Source: Choanephora cucurbitarum (lineage: Eukaryota > Mucoromycota > Mucoromycetes > Mucorales > Choanephoraceae). Taken from it: a stretch of 64,000 bases of DNA. The stretch is taken from positions 1 to 64,000 of the forward strand of contig JAIWNI010000037.1 of NCBI GenBank assembly GCA_025331435.1, in the 5' to 3' direction. The stretch's first letter is position 1, and the number at the start of each line of letters is the position of its first letter. Under the pieces are notes generated by a model. The model was given only the letters and a program-made list of their open reading frames with translations. It made no database searches and had not been told where the DNA came from. This document shows positions 1 through 11,201 of this stretch, piece after piece. A program made the translations under genes and the position numbers.

Positions 1-78
1 CTGTACTTCAGGAATTTCGGTGATGAGTGAGTGAGGAGGAAGTTCCTCTAAAGCTTTCCTAAGTTGTGATGATTCCAT
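1..78 (-). CDS. 5' end of an unidentified protein-coding gene (partial)
   Basis: The reverse complement opens with ATG at 78-76 and stays open for 26 codons to the window edge, beginning MESSQLRKALEEL. A purine run (pyrimidine-rich on the coding strand) lies directly upstream at 79-105, as before many start codons in this window. The fragment is too short to assign to a family; it is hydrophilic and helix-prone and shows no signal peptide. The rest of the gene lies to the left of the window. Confidence 0.5.
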   Translation of the reverse strand, partial: MESSQLRKALEELPPHSLITEIPEVQ

Positions 79-3000
79 ATTGTAAAAAAAAAAGAAAGAA
101 AGAGTAAATACGCGTTCGAGTAGAAAGAGCGGATTTAGAAAATGGTTTTGAGCCAACAATGCGCATGCAAAATGCATAGATTCATCAGACTAATAAGAAA
201 AATGAAGCTTTGATATATCAGATTGCGAAATATTTTGAACAAAAGGCTACGAATATCATGCAGAACTCTTTGTACTAATACTATGTAGTATACAAGCTGA
301 AGCAGCGATCATGCCTAAGGGATTAAGTACAACACTAGTCATGAAAGAGCTATTAGACTATAAGCAGGCTTAATGTTGGTTTCTTTTTGTTTTTCAGAGC
401 AACAATCTCATCTCTTTTCAATATCAACTCTTTAGCTATAGATTGCGACAAAATCTTTTGTTTTCTGATTTAGCCTGAAGTGCCATTAGGATGCGGTATG
501 ATATCACAAAGGAAAATTTATGTTGTTTATGTGTCCATTACCACACTACATCCTTGCATATTGATGTGTAAGACAACTAGAATCAAAACAAAGTCCTTTG
601 TTTTATCGAATTAGTTGAGGAGCCATTCCATCATACTATTGCCATTTTGTCTTGTTATTGCAAATTTGCCTATGTTTTCCTTAGAACAGGTTATGCATTT
701 TAACTGTCACTAATATCATAAATATCTTGACGTCAGATCAAGATTGCTCATCAGTCCTTGTTGATAAGAAGCTTTCCTATATTTTTTACAAACAGGAACT
801 CATACAAAATAGCCTGCATGACACTATGAAGAAAGAATTTGTAGAGATGTTGGAAGCAGTTAAGACATAAGATGTGTATGTTCTTTCCTAATATATAAGT
901 AAAAAGAAAGTCAGAAACAAAAAAAAGGGGGAATGAAGTGTAGGTTATACCATCATAGTTCTCTTCACTTAAAAAGAAGAAAGGCCGAGCCTAAATTCAA
1001 CGTTCTAAAACCAAAACCAATCTTACATAACTTCCAGAATTAATTTGCCTCCTGGTTTTAAGTTGTTTTGTTTGTAATAATCCTATGTTGACTTGAAACC
1101 ATAAAGATGTCCTATGTAGATCATTCATGGCGCTTAGATTCGCCTATTTCCCCTCTTGTTTCATACCTAAGCTAGCAGAAAAAAAAAGTACCCGCATCAA
1201 AAATTTAGGGCTGAGGGGAAAGGGCTAATTCGTTTGAAAATAGGATAATGAAGCATAGGCTTTGTTTCAACACAAGTTATTTGTGCCTTGGATTTTCTAA
1301 CGAGATAACTTGGGTTGCTACTTGTCATGAGCGCTAAGTACTTTTTCTTTAAGGCCAAATGAGTCTCACTTTGCTGGATAACACTATTGCTGAGAACTAT
1401 AAATAGCTTACCTGCCAAGTATGATGAGAAGCAGTACTCAGTGTTCGTCATCTATCCTCTTTTCTAGGGGAAGACATATTCTAACATTGGGAACAATTTC
1501 AATAAGGTTTCTGAGTATTTATCTTTATACCTAATAAGGGAGTCTCTGAAAGAAGAATATAGCGACATTAATCCTCAACTTGAGTCAGCCTCCATGTGAT
1601 CAGGTGTGAGGTCCTCTGTCATGAAGTATCTTTATGAAGTGATCCGGTTGTGTGGCTTCCCTTTCATGAAAACGCTGTATAAGCCCTTCTTCTGTTCAAA
1701 TACTGCCAGGTATGCAGTTGTCCTTTCATATGATTTTTGTGTGTCAATACTAACTATACCGTGAACAATGAAGGTAATTCTGCCTCATTTAGAGCAAGGC
1801 TGTACCATATTGCTTTTGCCATGTGACGTATTGTTTAGCCGTGATTAATACTGTCACTGTTCTGAGAGTCCTTGTGTTAAGTGTTCATCATTCTAAAGAG
1901 CACTTATTTTTTTTTGGGCGGTTAGAAATATATGATGCCAAGTAGGGGCTTAAAGCTGAGCAATACAGAAGCCACTTTGTATAAAGAATATTGGAGGGTC
2001 AACACTAAATGTGAAGAATAAATCACTTACTCTGACCTTCCTTGAGGATCAGACGATGATCTCAAAACCATGCTGTGTCATTTGCTTGATTACGGTTTTG
2101 ATTATTCGTTGTTGGAATGATTATTGTTTCCTTTAGTCAAATGGCCTAGTCAGAACACCCCCCCCCTAATGATGATGTCCTTAAAAATAAAAAGTCATTC
2201 TGCAGAAAAGCTATATTTTTATACAGACAGTCTCGTCACAAAGAAAGTAAGAAAAAAGAAAGACCAATGACATGACGACAAACACGCTATTTTGAGTAAC
2301 TTCCCTTGACAATTTTTCAAGTGTAAGACAGTTGATTGGTCTTGAAGCACGCGAGTTTAGCTTATTGCTTTGTATGGTATTTCAATGTTTACCCAAAAAG
2401 AAACGTTGTACACGTAAATTAATGTAGTATACAACAGAAGACAAAAGAAGGACAGTAGAGGTCCTTTTCTCCTTATCAATTCAATGCCATTTTTGGATTC
2501 TAAATAAGGAAATAATGGATCCTTTTGTTCACACGGTGATACTCTCTCTTTCAGGTAAAAATAAAACAAAGTGGGGGGGGGAGTGCGGAGTAGTTTATTG
2601 TGAGTCATCCTTTCTAATCCTCACTCAACAAGACCCATAGTGTTTAATATGAAAGATTTTTTAACAACTACTGAAGGCGCTCTTTTAAATCAAGAGAAAC
2701 ACTGCTTAAGCCAACTGTGTTAGATTATATACCCTAGGGTTTCTTTTTAAGAGAAGGAAGGGATGGACTATTTTAAGCATAATAAAGACAAAGCCCTGAA
2801 AAGCTATTCAGCTGACGGAGATCAGATACTACTTGCTGTCAGAAGACTGTTGTCAATTTGTTATTGAGATAAAACCTTTTGTTTAAACCTATACAATTCA
2901 ACAAAGCTAGGCAAGCAAGTCTCTGTCTATCTTTCTGCTTATTTTTTAAGCGAGCTAAAACGGTGACTCATGACGGAAGTTTAAAAAATTTTCTGGAATT

Positions 3001-3336
3001 ACTCTATTTGGTTATCTAACTGACAAGAGAAAGAGGAAAAGATAGGCAAAATAAAGAAAAGAGAAAGCAAAAGGAGAAAGATATCACGGGAATAAGATGG
3101 CATAATCAACTGCAAATGATATCATATAGGCTCATATAACTATGTAACGTGTACATACAGGTGATTGCAGGTGCCTGAAATGTAACCCCCCTCTAATATC
3201 AAATGGGTCCATTTTCTATCTCTAATAGATAAAAAAGGCAGATCAATATTTAAAAGGTAATTTTCATTTTCATTCATTCTTTTCTCTCTTTTCCTTCACT
3301 TTTACTTTTATTACTTATTTATTACCCTAATATAAT
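79..3336. other. Long intergenic region, no supported gene
   Basis: About 3.2 kb of AT-rich DNA with stops in all frames. The longest open frames (about 84 codons near 1197-1451 and 2357-2608, both minus) show no family resemblance and no good splice continuation. It contains short homopolymer runs (C-run near 2158-2165, G-run near 2572-2581). The last 100 nt before 3337 are a pyrimidine-rich tract that probably serves as the leader of the PQ-loop gene. No RNA gene was recognised. Confidence 0.5.
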
Positions 3337-4429
3337 ATGACTGTCTGCATACCTACACAAGATGGCATTCCTTACATTCAATGGATCAATGTAAGCAAAT
3401 ACAGTTAATATATAGAATTTGCATTGACTCATACATTATAGTATATATTTGGAGACTGTGTTTATACTTCACAAGAAGCCATCAGTCTACTGTTAGGCTA
3501 TTGTTCTATGTTCTTTTGGCTAAATGCCCAATTACCGTATGTAGTTACCATCAATTTCTATGAACATAACTGACACTTATATCTACTGTAGACAACTTGT
3601 TGAGAATTATAAGAAGGGATCAGCGGAATGCCTCAGTCTGAATTTCCTATGCATTTGGCTAGCAGGCGATACAGCTAATTTAATAGGCTCTCTGTTAACA
3701 CATCAATTACCATTTCAAATTTACCTTGGTATCTATTTTGTCAGTATCGATATCTGCCTATTAGTCCAATGGACCTATTATAACAAGCTAAAGAAAACAA
3801 AGCAAGATTACATTATTATACCCTCTCACCAAGAAAATACCAAGAAAGAAGACCACCTTCTCTTTCAGCATCCCGCACATACACCTGTCAATATTCATTC
3901 CAGTTCGCATATCGTCATTGATGAACTCACACCTTTCTCTTCATCTGCATCCCCCTCGAAATGGTACACTCTCTCCCCTTCTTCCAACAATCCATCTTCT
4001 CGAAAACTCATGGCTCTCATGTTATTTGCCATGAACCTTGTGTCCCCTTCTACTTCATTATTTACCACCATGGACTCCTCCTTGTCCATTCAAGCAGATG
4101 ATCAAAGTATTGTTTGGATAGGCCGTTTCTTTGCCTGGACATGTACCACACTCTATCTTATGTCTCGAATCCCTCAACTCCTCAAGAATTACCGTCGTCA
4201 GTCTGTTGAAGGACTGTCGGCATCCTTATTTATTTTTGCCGTCTTTGGCAACCTTACTTATGCCAGCAGTATCCTTTCTCATCCTGGCCAAACCGTAGAT
4301 ACCTTACTAGAAGCTCTTCCTTATCTCATTGGTAGTGCAGGCACTTTAATGTTTGATTTTTCCATCTTTTGTCAATTCTTGTATTATAGAAACCGAAATG
4401 AGCCCGATAATAAACAATTACTGGTCTAA
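3337..4429 (+). CDS. PQ-loop repeat vacuolar/lysosomal membrane transporter (Ypq/PQLC2-like)
   Basis: Three exons, 3337-3390, 3442-3536 and 3592-4429, give 328 aa. Both introns are GT..AG and about 50 nt, and the second one splits the codon for the proline of the first PQ motif. Two PQ-loop repeats are visible: NAQLPQLVENY followed by GSAECLS near residues 46-65, and SRIPQLLKNYRR followed by SVEGLS near the C-terminal third. Hydrophobic spans on both sides fit the usual seven-helix fold. A poorly conserved Ser/Pro-rich hydrophilic loop of roughly 60 residues separates the two halves. Family members (yeast Ypq1-3, human PQLC2/SLC66A1) export cationic amino acids from the vacuole or lysosome. 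That substrate is inferred from the family, not shown here. The start is the first ATG of an exon that splices cleanly in frame. Confidence 0.85.
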
Positions 4430-4806
4430 TCAGATTAGAAATTTCCCTTATACATTCATTTGACTCCTTATTTTCTAACTGATAAATCTCTCCCTATCCG
4501 TTATCTTGAACATATGGATAGTTTATATGTGATTATCTCTTAAACAATGTGCCTGAAATAAGGCTTTTGCTGAGACTTAAATCGTTCAAGGTCTCGGGAG
4601 CCATTTCCTAAAACGTATAGAACAAAGCAAGTTTTTTTTTTTCTTATTCACTTTCACTCTCTTTTATTTTTTCTCCTCCTTTTTTCTTAATTCCTCTCGT
4701 TTACTTTACTTTCCATTCTTCTTTTATTGTTGTCACTCTCTACATACGCTATATATACATACACTATATATACATACACTAGTTAGAAACAAACCGTATA
4801 AGCGAC
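4430..4806. promoter_or_regulatory. Intergenic/promoter region upstream of the Hook gene
   Basis: A 377-nt spacer between two co-oriented genes. It holds a T-rich tract (4631-4735) and a short tandem TATATATACATACAC-type microsatellite (about 4749-4781) immediately before the Hook start codon. This arrangement resembles a core promoter with a pyrimidine-rich leader. No specific operator was recognised. Confidence 0.35.
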
Positions 4807-7641
4807 ATGATGAGAATGGCAGAGTCTGAAGGAGGTCCTGCAGCAGCTGTTGTTCAATGGGTAAAACAGAATAAAATCAAGTAGTCGCGTTTAAGCAGCT
4901 TATCACCTCTATAGGTCAATTCATTCGAAAGTGTCTCTAATCCAGTCAGTCGAATTCAAGACCTTTCAGACGGTATCGCTTTATTTGAAGTAGTTTCCCA
5001 TATGTAAGTGATGAAATATTAATATAACATATGAAATTAACTCAATAAACTAGTGACTATAAATGGTTTAAATTGATTCGTTCAACCGATGTGGGAGACA
5101 ATTGGGTTCTCAAAATCAACAATCTTAAAAAACTCTATAAGCTGATTGATCGTTATTACGAAGAGAAACTCGGTATTTCATTTAAGCGATTGCCCGAAGT
5201 CAATTTGAATGCAATCGCAAAAGATGCAGATGCTACTGAAATCATTCAACTATGTAAATATGTGCTCTACATTGCTGTCTGTTGTCCTGACAACACTCAA
5301 TATATCCAAAGCATTACTCAGCTCGACAGTGTCAGTCAAGAGAATCTGATGTTCTTTATTGATGAAGTAAGATTTTGAAATGCATACAAATAAGAAACTA
5401 ATAGAGGTTTATAAAGATGATGCGATACACAAAAGAAGATCAGCCAATGACATCTCAACAGACTTCTTCGCAATATACCCAAATGAATGATTTTGGAGAT
5501 GATAACTATAGTGAAATGACTCGTATCATGAGACAGAATGAAGAATTGGAATTACAGAATAAGCAGCTGATTGACAAACACTCCGAACTCCTGACTCGTT
5601 ATGTAAAGTGTGTGATGAAGGCTAATTGAAAAGGAGTAGAGGTATTGACAACTATCATAGGACAGACTTGAGAATGAAAAGCAAGATCTTCAGGCGCGAT
5701 TGAAAGATATGGATACAGCAGTTGCTCAGGCCAATGAAACAGGTCGAGCTGATTTCATTATGCGTACTGAGATTGATCATTTGAAACAAGATTTGTAAAG
5801 TGCTTTACAGCATCCTAGAGAAATACAGGACTAACATTCCTTTTTCTCATGTAGACAACGAAGTGAAGATACGCGTCAAGAACAAGAAAGACAGCTAGAT
5901 CAACATACCTTCCAAATCAACGATCTCACCAGAAGAAACGAAGAACTCACTCGACAAGCCGAACTAGCAGCTCGATTGAAGGATCAATTGGATGAGCATC
6001 GTCATGTAGCCGAAAAGCTTCAAAAGGCCGAAAATGTGATTGAAAAGTACAAAAAGAAGTTGGACGAAACAGCCGATTTACGAAGACAGGTCAAGGCATT
6101 GGAAGATCAAAATCACTCATTGATGGAACGCAATCAAAAGATCGAGGATGAGTACCGTAACGTGCTGGCTTTCAAGACCTTGATGGATTCCTATAAAGAT
6201 CAAGTGGCCACATTGGAGACAAAGAACAATGAAATCATGCGTGAAAAGAACAAGATTGAATATGAACTTGTTCAGGCTACCAAAAAGCTTGAATTGATGG
6301 AAGCTGATCGTGAGAGAGATTATGATCGTATTCAAGCCTTGGAAGAAAACCTTCAGGAAGCACAATTGGGCAGTAAGTAGGATTGTGTCATCACATATCA
6401 TTTTATTTATCTTTCTTTTGTTAGTTGGCTCTATCATCGATCGACCTTCAGCAAATAAGACAACATCTGACACAGATGATATGATGGAGATTGAAGATGA
6501 GTTCCACATCAATGATTCTCTTGAGGATACCTTGAAAGAGTCCAATGTGACTGAACTGTAAGTACAAACATTGACAAGAAAAGATTAGACGACTCAATTG
6601 TCTATGTTTAGCAAACTCTCCAAGCGTCGTTTGGAACGCCAACTCAAGACACTTCAAGAAGAAAACGCTCAAGGACGTAACCAAAAAGTAGTTGTACTTC
6701 AGCACTTGTTGGATGACGCCAATCGTCTCAAGACTCAATTCGAAAAGAGCTACCTTGAAGTCTCTCAAGAGCGAGACATTCTCCAGAGTGACATGGCTCG
6801 TATTCGAGAAGGCATTCCTGACGCTCTTGCCGACCAAAACAAGAATACGCTCTCATTACGTCTTCGTATCATTGAACTTGAAAAGGATGTCAAGTCATTA
6901 AATGAGCAAATCAAGAAGCTTGAACAAAAGATAAGTGAAAGTCGATTGATGGACGAGTCTGAAAATGTTCCTGGTGACTTCAAGATCAAGTACAACGAGA
7001 TGGAGACCCGTTGTAAGCAGTTGGAGGAGCAGACACGAAAGCAACTGCAAGACATCAACAAGTTACTTTTGGAAAAGGATCTGTTGCAAGGACAGAGTAT
7101 TGAACAAAAGGATCTCTTGTTGGAAAAGGAGCGTATGACAAGTGAAATGAAGGCTACTTTGGCCGCATTTGAAGCCAAGGGAGATGAACCCTTTAAACAA
7201 TTGAATGCTCAAATGCAACAACAAATGATTCAACTTCAAGAAGAACTTCATGTATTCAAAGCAAGACACAAGAAGGCCAAGGAGGTAAGAAAAAGAAACT
7301 CTGTGACGAAAAGAAGTCGACTGATGGTTGTATTTTAGTTAATCAAGAGACAAGATAAGATGATCAAGGAAGGTCTTGTTGAGGCAAATGGCAATAACTA
7401 CAGTGAAGCTATTTCTTCCATGAAGACAGAAATCGTCATGCGTGAAGAAGAGATTGAGAAACTAAAGAAACTCTTGCAAGAAACACGTCTTCAGTCACGT
7501 CGTGAACAACAATTGATGATTTCTGCCTGGTACGATATGTCTAAGCGAGTGAACAAGGAAACTTCAAGTCAAAAGGCTTTCCCCAACTCTTGGCTTGCAC
7601 AACAAAGACGTTCTTTGGATAATAAAGTGAAACGTCGTTAA
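4807..7641 (+). CDS. Hook-family dynein/endosome adaptor
   Basis: Nine exons: 4807-4860, 4915-5003, 5054-5366, 5405-5602, 5661-5794, 5855-6372, 6425-6557, 6612-7284, 7339-7641. They give 804 aa with phase-consistent GT..AG introns throughout. Residues 1-152 form a Hook (calponin-homology-like) domain: VVQWVNSFESV, then RIQDLSDGIALFEV, then WFKLIRSTDVGDNWVLKINNL. From about residue 185 to the C-terminus the protein is almost continuous coiled coil, rich in E/K/Q/L heptads. It ends with a short basic tail (SLDNKVKRR). Length and layout match fungal HookA and animal Hook1-3 (about 700-760 aa). These proteins link dynein to early endosomes through the FTS/FHIP complex. The C-terminal cargo domain is too divergent to confirm by eye. 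Confidence 0.85.
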
Positions 7642-7848
7642 ATCTTTATATATACATATATATTGAATTCATCTATTTATACATATTGTTCATCCCCTTC
7701 CCTTATATACATATCTCTCTCTCTATTTTGTTAAAAATAAAATCCAAAAAAAAAAAAATTGATCAAAAGTATAAAGGCAATGTTTGCTTAAAGACAGATT
7801 AATGGATATACGTTTAAAGATCATATTAAAATGGTGGTGTAGTACTTT

Positions 7849-9576
7849 TTATTCAGCACTTCTTGCTCTAACAGCTGGGAGTGGATGCTTTTCCCTGTTC
7901 TCTTTTAAATAAAGCGTATAAATATATGAGCCGAGTGACAACTCAAGTTTTTTGATCGATTTACATGTCAAGTTCACTCGACACTCAACGTCTTCGTCCT
8001 TGAAATCGTCTGATGAGGCAGGAGAAAGCTGTTTGTCTTTTGTGCATTTGTAATAGGCATCATCCTCCTCTTGTTTGATATGAATCACAAAAGAGTTAAA
8101 CGAAAAGGCTGAAAAACTGTTTAATTCATGCGTCTCGAACTCAGTAAAAGGCATCTGAATCGAATGCATTCCTTCTTTTAGTGGCAGCTTTACGTTGATT
8201 AGCTGCAAGTGTTTGATGAAAGGTCGATAAGATGATAATTGATACAGTCCGTTTTCTGAAAAATTGCACTTAGTAAAAGTAAGACAGTCGATTAAACTGG
8301 GTATCCAATCAAAGTTTTCAGACATGGTAATGTCTTCTAATTCAAGTTCCTTTAGTTGCTTGCAATACGGCAAAACGGACAGCGCTTTATCTACATCAAC
8401 TCAGGTACCTCTACACTTGGAGAAATGCAATTTGCTCACCGTCTCTAGAAAGAGAGCATGGTTCTCACAAAATTGAAGAGAGCAACACACGTTCTTTAGT
8501 CTCAAGACGGAAAATGAAGTAGAACTTTGCTGATAGCTATACTCAGCTACAGATTCGAAAAACTTTTCTTTAGCGAGGGTTAACACCTCGTAACCCTTCT
8601 GTGTTGCGCTCGTTAATATGCTCATCGGGGCCAATTCACTAAGTGAGGACTCCATGGTGATCGTAAACTTATTCATGGTACTGACATACTTTATCAATGC
8701 TTCCAGTTCATTTTTCAAGGACGCAACATAGTTTACATCTAGAATATAAAAGGAATATGAAATATAGACATTAAGTTCTTTGACATTGGGGAACTTGGCA
8801 GCGAAGTATTGAAAACTGAATTTAAATATGCCTTCCCATATCATGCTGAGAGTAGTTAGATGAGGATACGACTTGGCTGATATGAGGTCTTTTTGATATA
8901 TACTGAAATAACCGGTAGATAGGGTGAACTTGTTTGCTATTGGACAAAGATCGAGCATGTCTTCCAATTGCTGAATGCTTATTCTGTTCTTTGAAGAGCA
9001 ATAAACGCTTTTGGCTTTGGGAAACTTGGTTCGTTTGCTAATACTGGCAGAATAAAAACAACGAGGTTCTTTGCCCTCTGGTTCAAACAGAGAGGTGTCC
9101 AAGGCTACTTCTTCTAGTCGATCAGCTAGCCTAGAAGCCACATGAAAATAAAATGTATCAAGCAGTTTGGCCTTTGTGATATCCGAATCCCAGCAAAAAT
9201 TTTTAATCCGTTTGAGATGCTTCAAGTGACCACCACAGAGCAACTGAAAGACTACCCTGTAGATGTTGCTGTAAGGGCACGAGAAAAGTAACGATTCAAG
9301 ATAAGGCATATGTAGCAGAAATCCTCCATTCTCGCGTAATTCCCAATCGCAAGAGATTTCCAGCTCTTTCACTTGAAGTCCAAGAGATGGTGAAGATTCG
9401 ATTGTCTCTTCAAACCGATCGAGTTTTTCTTTAGAAAGCAAAGAGGGAAATTTGTAGCACAGTATTAGTGCTGGCTCGCACCATTGTCGACATACTTGCT
9501 GACATGTTGCCAGATCCCTTGTTTTGAGATGGTCAAAGACTTGTAACAGTACCTCTAATGGTAACTGTCGCGACAT
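7849..9576 (-). pseudogene. F-box/LRR-like protein gene with one in-frame TGA
   Basis: On the minus strand an intronless reading frame starts at ATG 9576. It opens with an F-box (LPLEVLLQVFDHL, then TCQQVCRQWCEPALI, residues 5-45), the Skp1-binding module of SCF ubiquitin ligases, and continues with irregular leucine-rich repeats. A single TGA at 8403-8401, after residue 391, interrupts it. Beyond the TGA the same frame stays open for another 183 sense codons, still LRR-like (ALSVLPYCKQLKELELEDI), to a TAA at 7849. The split sits inside a repeat, so the downstream part looks like the original C-terminus. Either this is a nonsense allele or pseudogene, a sequence error, or a truncated 391-aa protein. 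An 18-nt GT..AG segment spans the TGA but is too short to be a normal intron. The substrate is unknown. Confidence 0.7.
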
Positions 9577-9682
9577 TATTAGACAAAAATAGAAAGAGAA
9601 TTTGACAGAAATTGTCGATAACTGTGTGTGTGAGAGAGTATTTATAGACTTTTCTGTTTTTTTTCTATTATCAATTTAGAAT
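9577..9682. promoter_or_regulatory. Compact divergent promoter between the F-box gene and the LAMTOR5-like gene
   Basis: The two start codons face away from each other across only 106 bp, so both genes must share this DNA for initiation. It contains a T-rich run just before the plus-strand gene (9653-9668) and A-rich sequence before the minus-strand gene. No defined binding site was recognised. Confidence 0.5.
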
Positions 9683-10130
9683 ATGGAAGAAGAGCTCATT
9701 GCAACTCTTGACAATCTGTAAGCGATCGTTTAGTTTGAAATAGCACAAATAACTCAAGTTGTCCCTCAACATAAAGTTCAAATAAAGAAGGTGTAAAGGG
9801 TGTCTTGGTTGCTGACGAAAAGGGACTTTGTTTAGGAGGTAAGTTGAGCCAGACGATTGAGATTGTTTTCTTGTTGTTCATTTCAAAAAAAATGTAGTTA
9901 GGGGTATTGCTCGATCAGAATCTGCAGCATTCATTACTTCCATTGCAAACAATGCTCGTCGTCTTGAAAAGACTCATGAAGACAAACTTGAATGTCCAAC
10001 CATTCATCTTCAATATGAAAACAAGTAAGCATGAATGCACTCAATACTTCTCTTTGTTTTCTGACATGTGTTTGGCAGCCAAGTGGTTGTTCGAAATGAG
10101 GGCACTTTTACATTAGCTATCTTTATGTAA
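9683..10130 (+). CDS. Ragulator/LAMTOR complex subunit LAMTOR5-like (HBXIP family)
   Basis: Four small exons (9683-9717, 9777-9838, 9898-10024, 10079-10130) give 91 aa, the same length as human LAMTOR5. The protein starts MEEELIATLDNL. Then come GVKGVLVADEKGLCLG and VRGIARSESAAFITSIANNA, which align by eye with the roadblock/LC7-type fold of LAMTOR5 (GVLCTDSQGLNLGCRG). It ends VVVRNEGTFTLAIFM. The family scaffolds Rag GTPases on the lysosome or vacuole for amino-acid signalling to TORC1. The first acceptor is AAG rather than the usual YAG, but it is the only one that avoids an in-frame TAA. All other junctions are canonical. It is divergently transcribed from the F-box gene. Confidence 0.8.
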
Positions 10131-10441
10131 CAAGGATTCGAAGCTTATACCATTTAGATAATCCTTCTCTCTGTGTACAGAACCAAATTTAAAGGGGAGT
10201 TTTTTTTTGAACTTGACTAAGAAAAATAAATTTTATTCCTCGTTAAAGTGTATTTACTAGGTACATCTTTATCTATCTATGATGTTATGTACAGATATAG
10301 ATGCATGTGTATATATGTGTGTTTGTGGGTGTATATATATATATAAGATGTAAAAGAAAAAATTATATGTAAAAGAGAAAAAAAAAGAATAATAAATGGA
10401 AAAGCTTTGTCCCTTTCCCTTTAATCTGGTGTCTACTTTTC
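10131..10441. other. Convergent 3' intergenic region with simple repeats
   Basis: A 311-nt spacer between the stop codons of two convergent genes. It is AT-rich with a TG/TA simple-sequence stretch (about 10299-10345) and several AATAAA-like A-rich motifs near 10385-10395 that could serve 3'-end formation. No gene was seen. Confidence 0.5.
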
Positions 10442-11201
10442 TTACTGACTTTCAGCAACAACACCAACTTGAGCAGGACGAAGGACACGACCCTTTAATG
10501 AATAACCCATCTTTTGAACAACAAAAATAGTACCAGCTTCCTTACCAGGCATAGGAGCTTGGAAAAGAGCTTGATGTCTGTTGGGATCAAATACTTCACC
10601 CTCAGGGTTTTCACGTTCAACACCATGACGCTTCAAAGCTTTCACAAGTTCAGATTCTGTCATGGAAACACCTGTGTAAAGGTTGGTGAGCTGGTTGAAA
10701 ACAGTGTTGACATCGGCAGTCAAGTTGTCCGTCTTTTGACGAAGTTCGTCAGGAACGGCTGTCAAGGCCATGTTCAAAATATCGACAGTGTCCAACAAAT
10801 CCTTGGCGAACTTTTGAATAGCAAATTCTTTTGTAGTCTCAATTTCTTTACGACTACGTTCACGAATGTTTTCTTGATCAGCAAGACAACGAAGATATGC
10901 GTCCTATATCATATTGGAAAATATGAATTTACTTCTTTACACGTAAACTTCTCTCCTTTTTTTTTACCTTGATCTCAGCAATTTGCTTATCCTTTTCAGC
11001 CAACATCTTCTTTACTTCTTCAGATAATTCAGCTTTTGCTTCTTCAGTAGCTTGTTCCTCCTTCTTTTCATCCTTTGTGTCATTGTTTTCAGTGGCAAAA
11101 GTGCGGAGACCAAATGAGGTGGGTCTGATAGAAGCAGCCATCATGCTGGAGCGCTTGACAGACATAGCAGCAGCGTTACGGAAGAGGTTGGCAGAGAGCA
11201 T
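10442..11201 (-). CDS. mge1: Mitochondrial GrpE nucleotide exchange factor (Mge1)
   Basis: Two exons on the minus strand (11201-10968 and 10903-10442) encode 231 aa. The first ~40 residues form a mitochondrial presequence rich in Ser/Arg and lacking acids (MLSANLFRNAAAMSVKRSS). An acidic, Lys/Glu-rich helix (AELSEEVKKMLAEKDKQIAEIK) follows and leads into the GrpE core. The second exon opens DAYLRCLADQENIRERSRKE and ends with the C-terminal beta domain (RPAQVGVV). Mge1 exchanges nucleotide on matrix Hsp70 (Ssc1) during import and folding. Length is close to the ~230 aa of yeast Mge1. The gene is convergent with the LAMTOR5-like gene. Confidence 0.92.

Noticed and set aside
1197..1451. 84-codon minus-strand frame in the left intergenic region
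   Set aside because: No family signal, no good start context and no linked exons; such frames are expected by chance.
79..3336. tRNA or other small RNA genes in the long intergenic regions
   Set aside because: I looked for B-box-like GGTTCRANNCC and cloverleaf pairs here and in the other gaps by eye and found none. A covariance-model search would be needed to exclude them fully.
8386..8409. Tiny GT..AG segment across the TGA in the F-box gene as an intron
   Set aside because: It would be about 18-24 nt, far shorter than any spliceosomal intron in this window, and lacks a branch-point motif.
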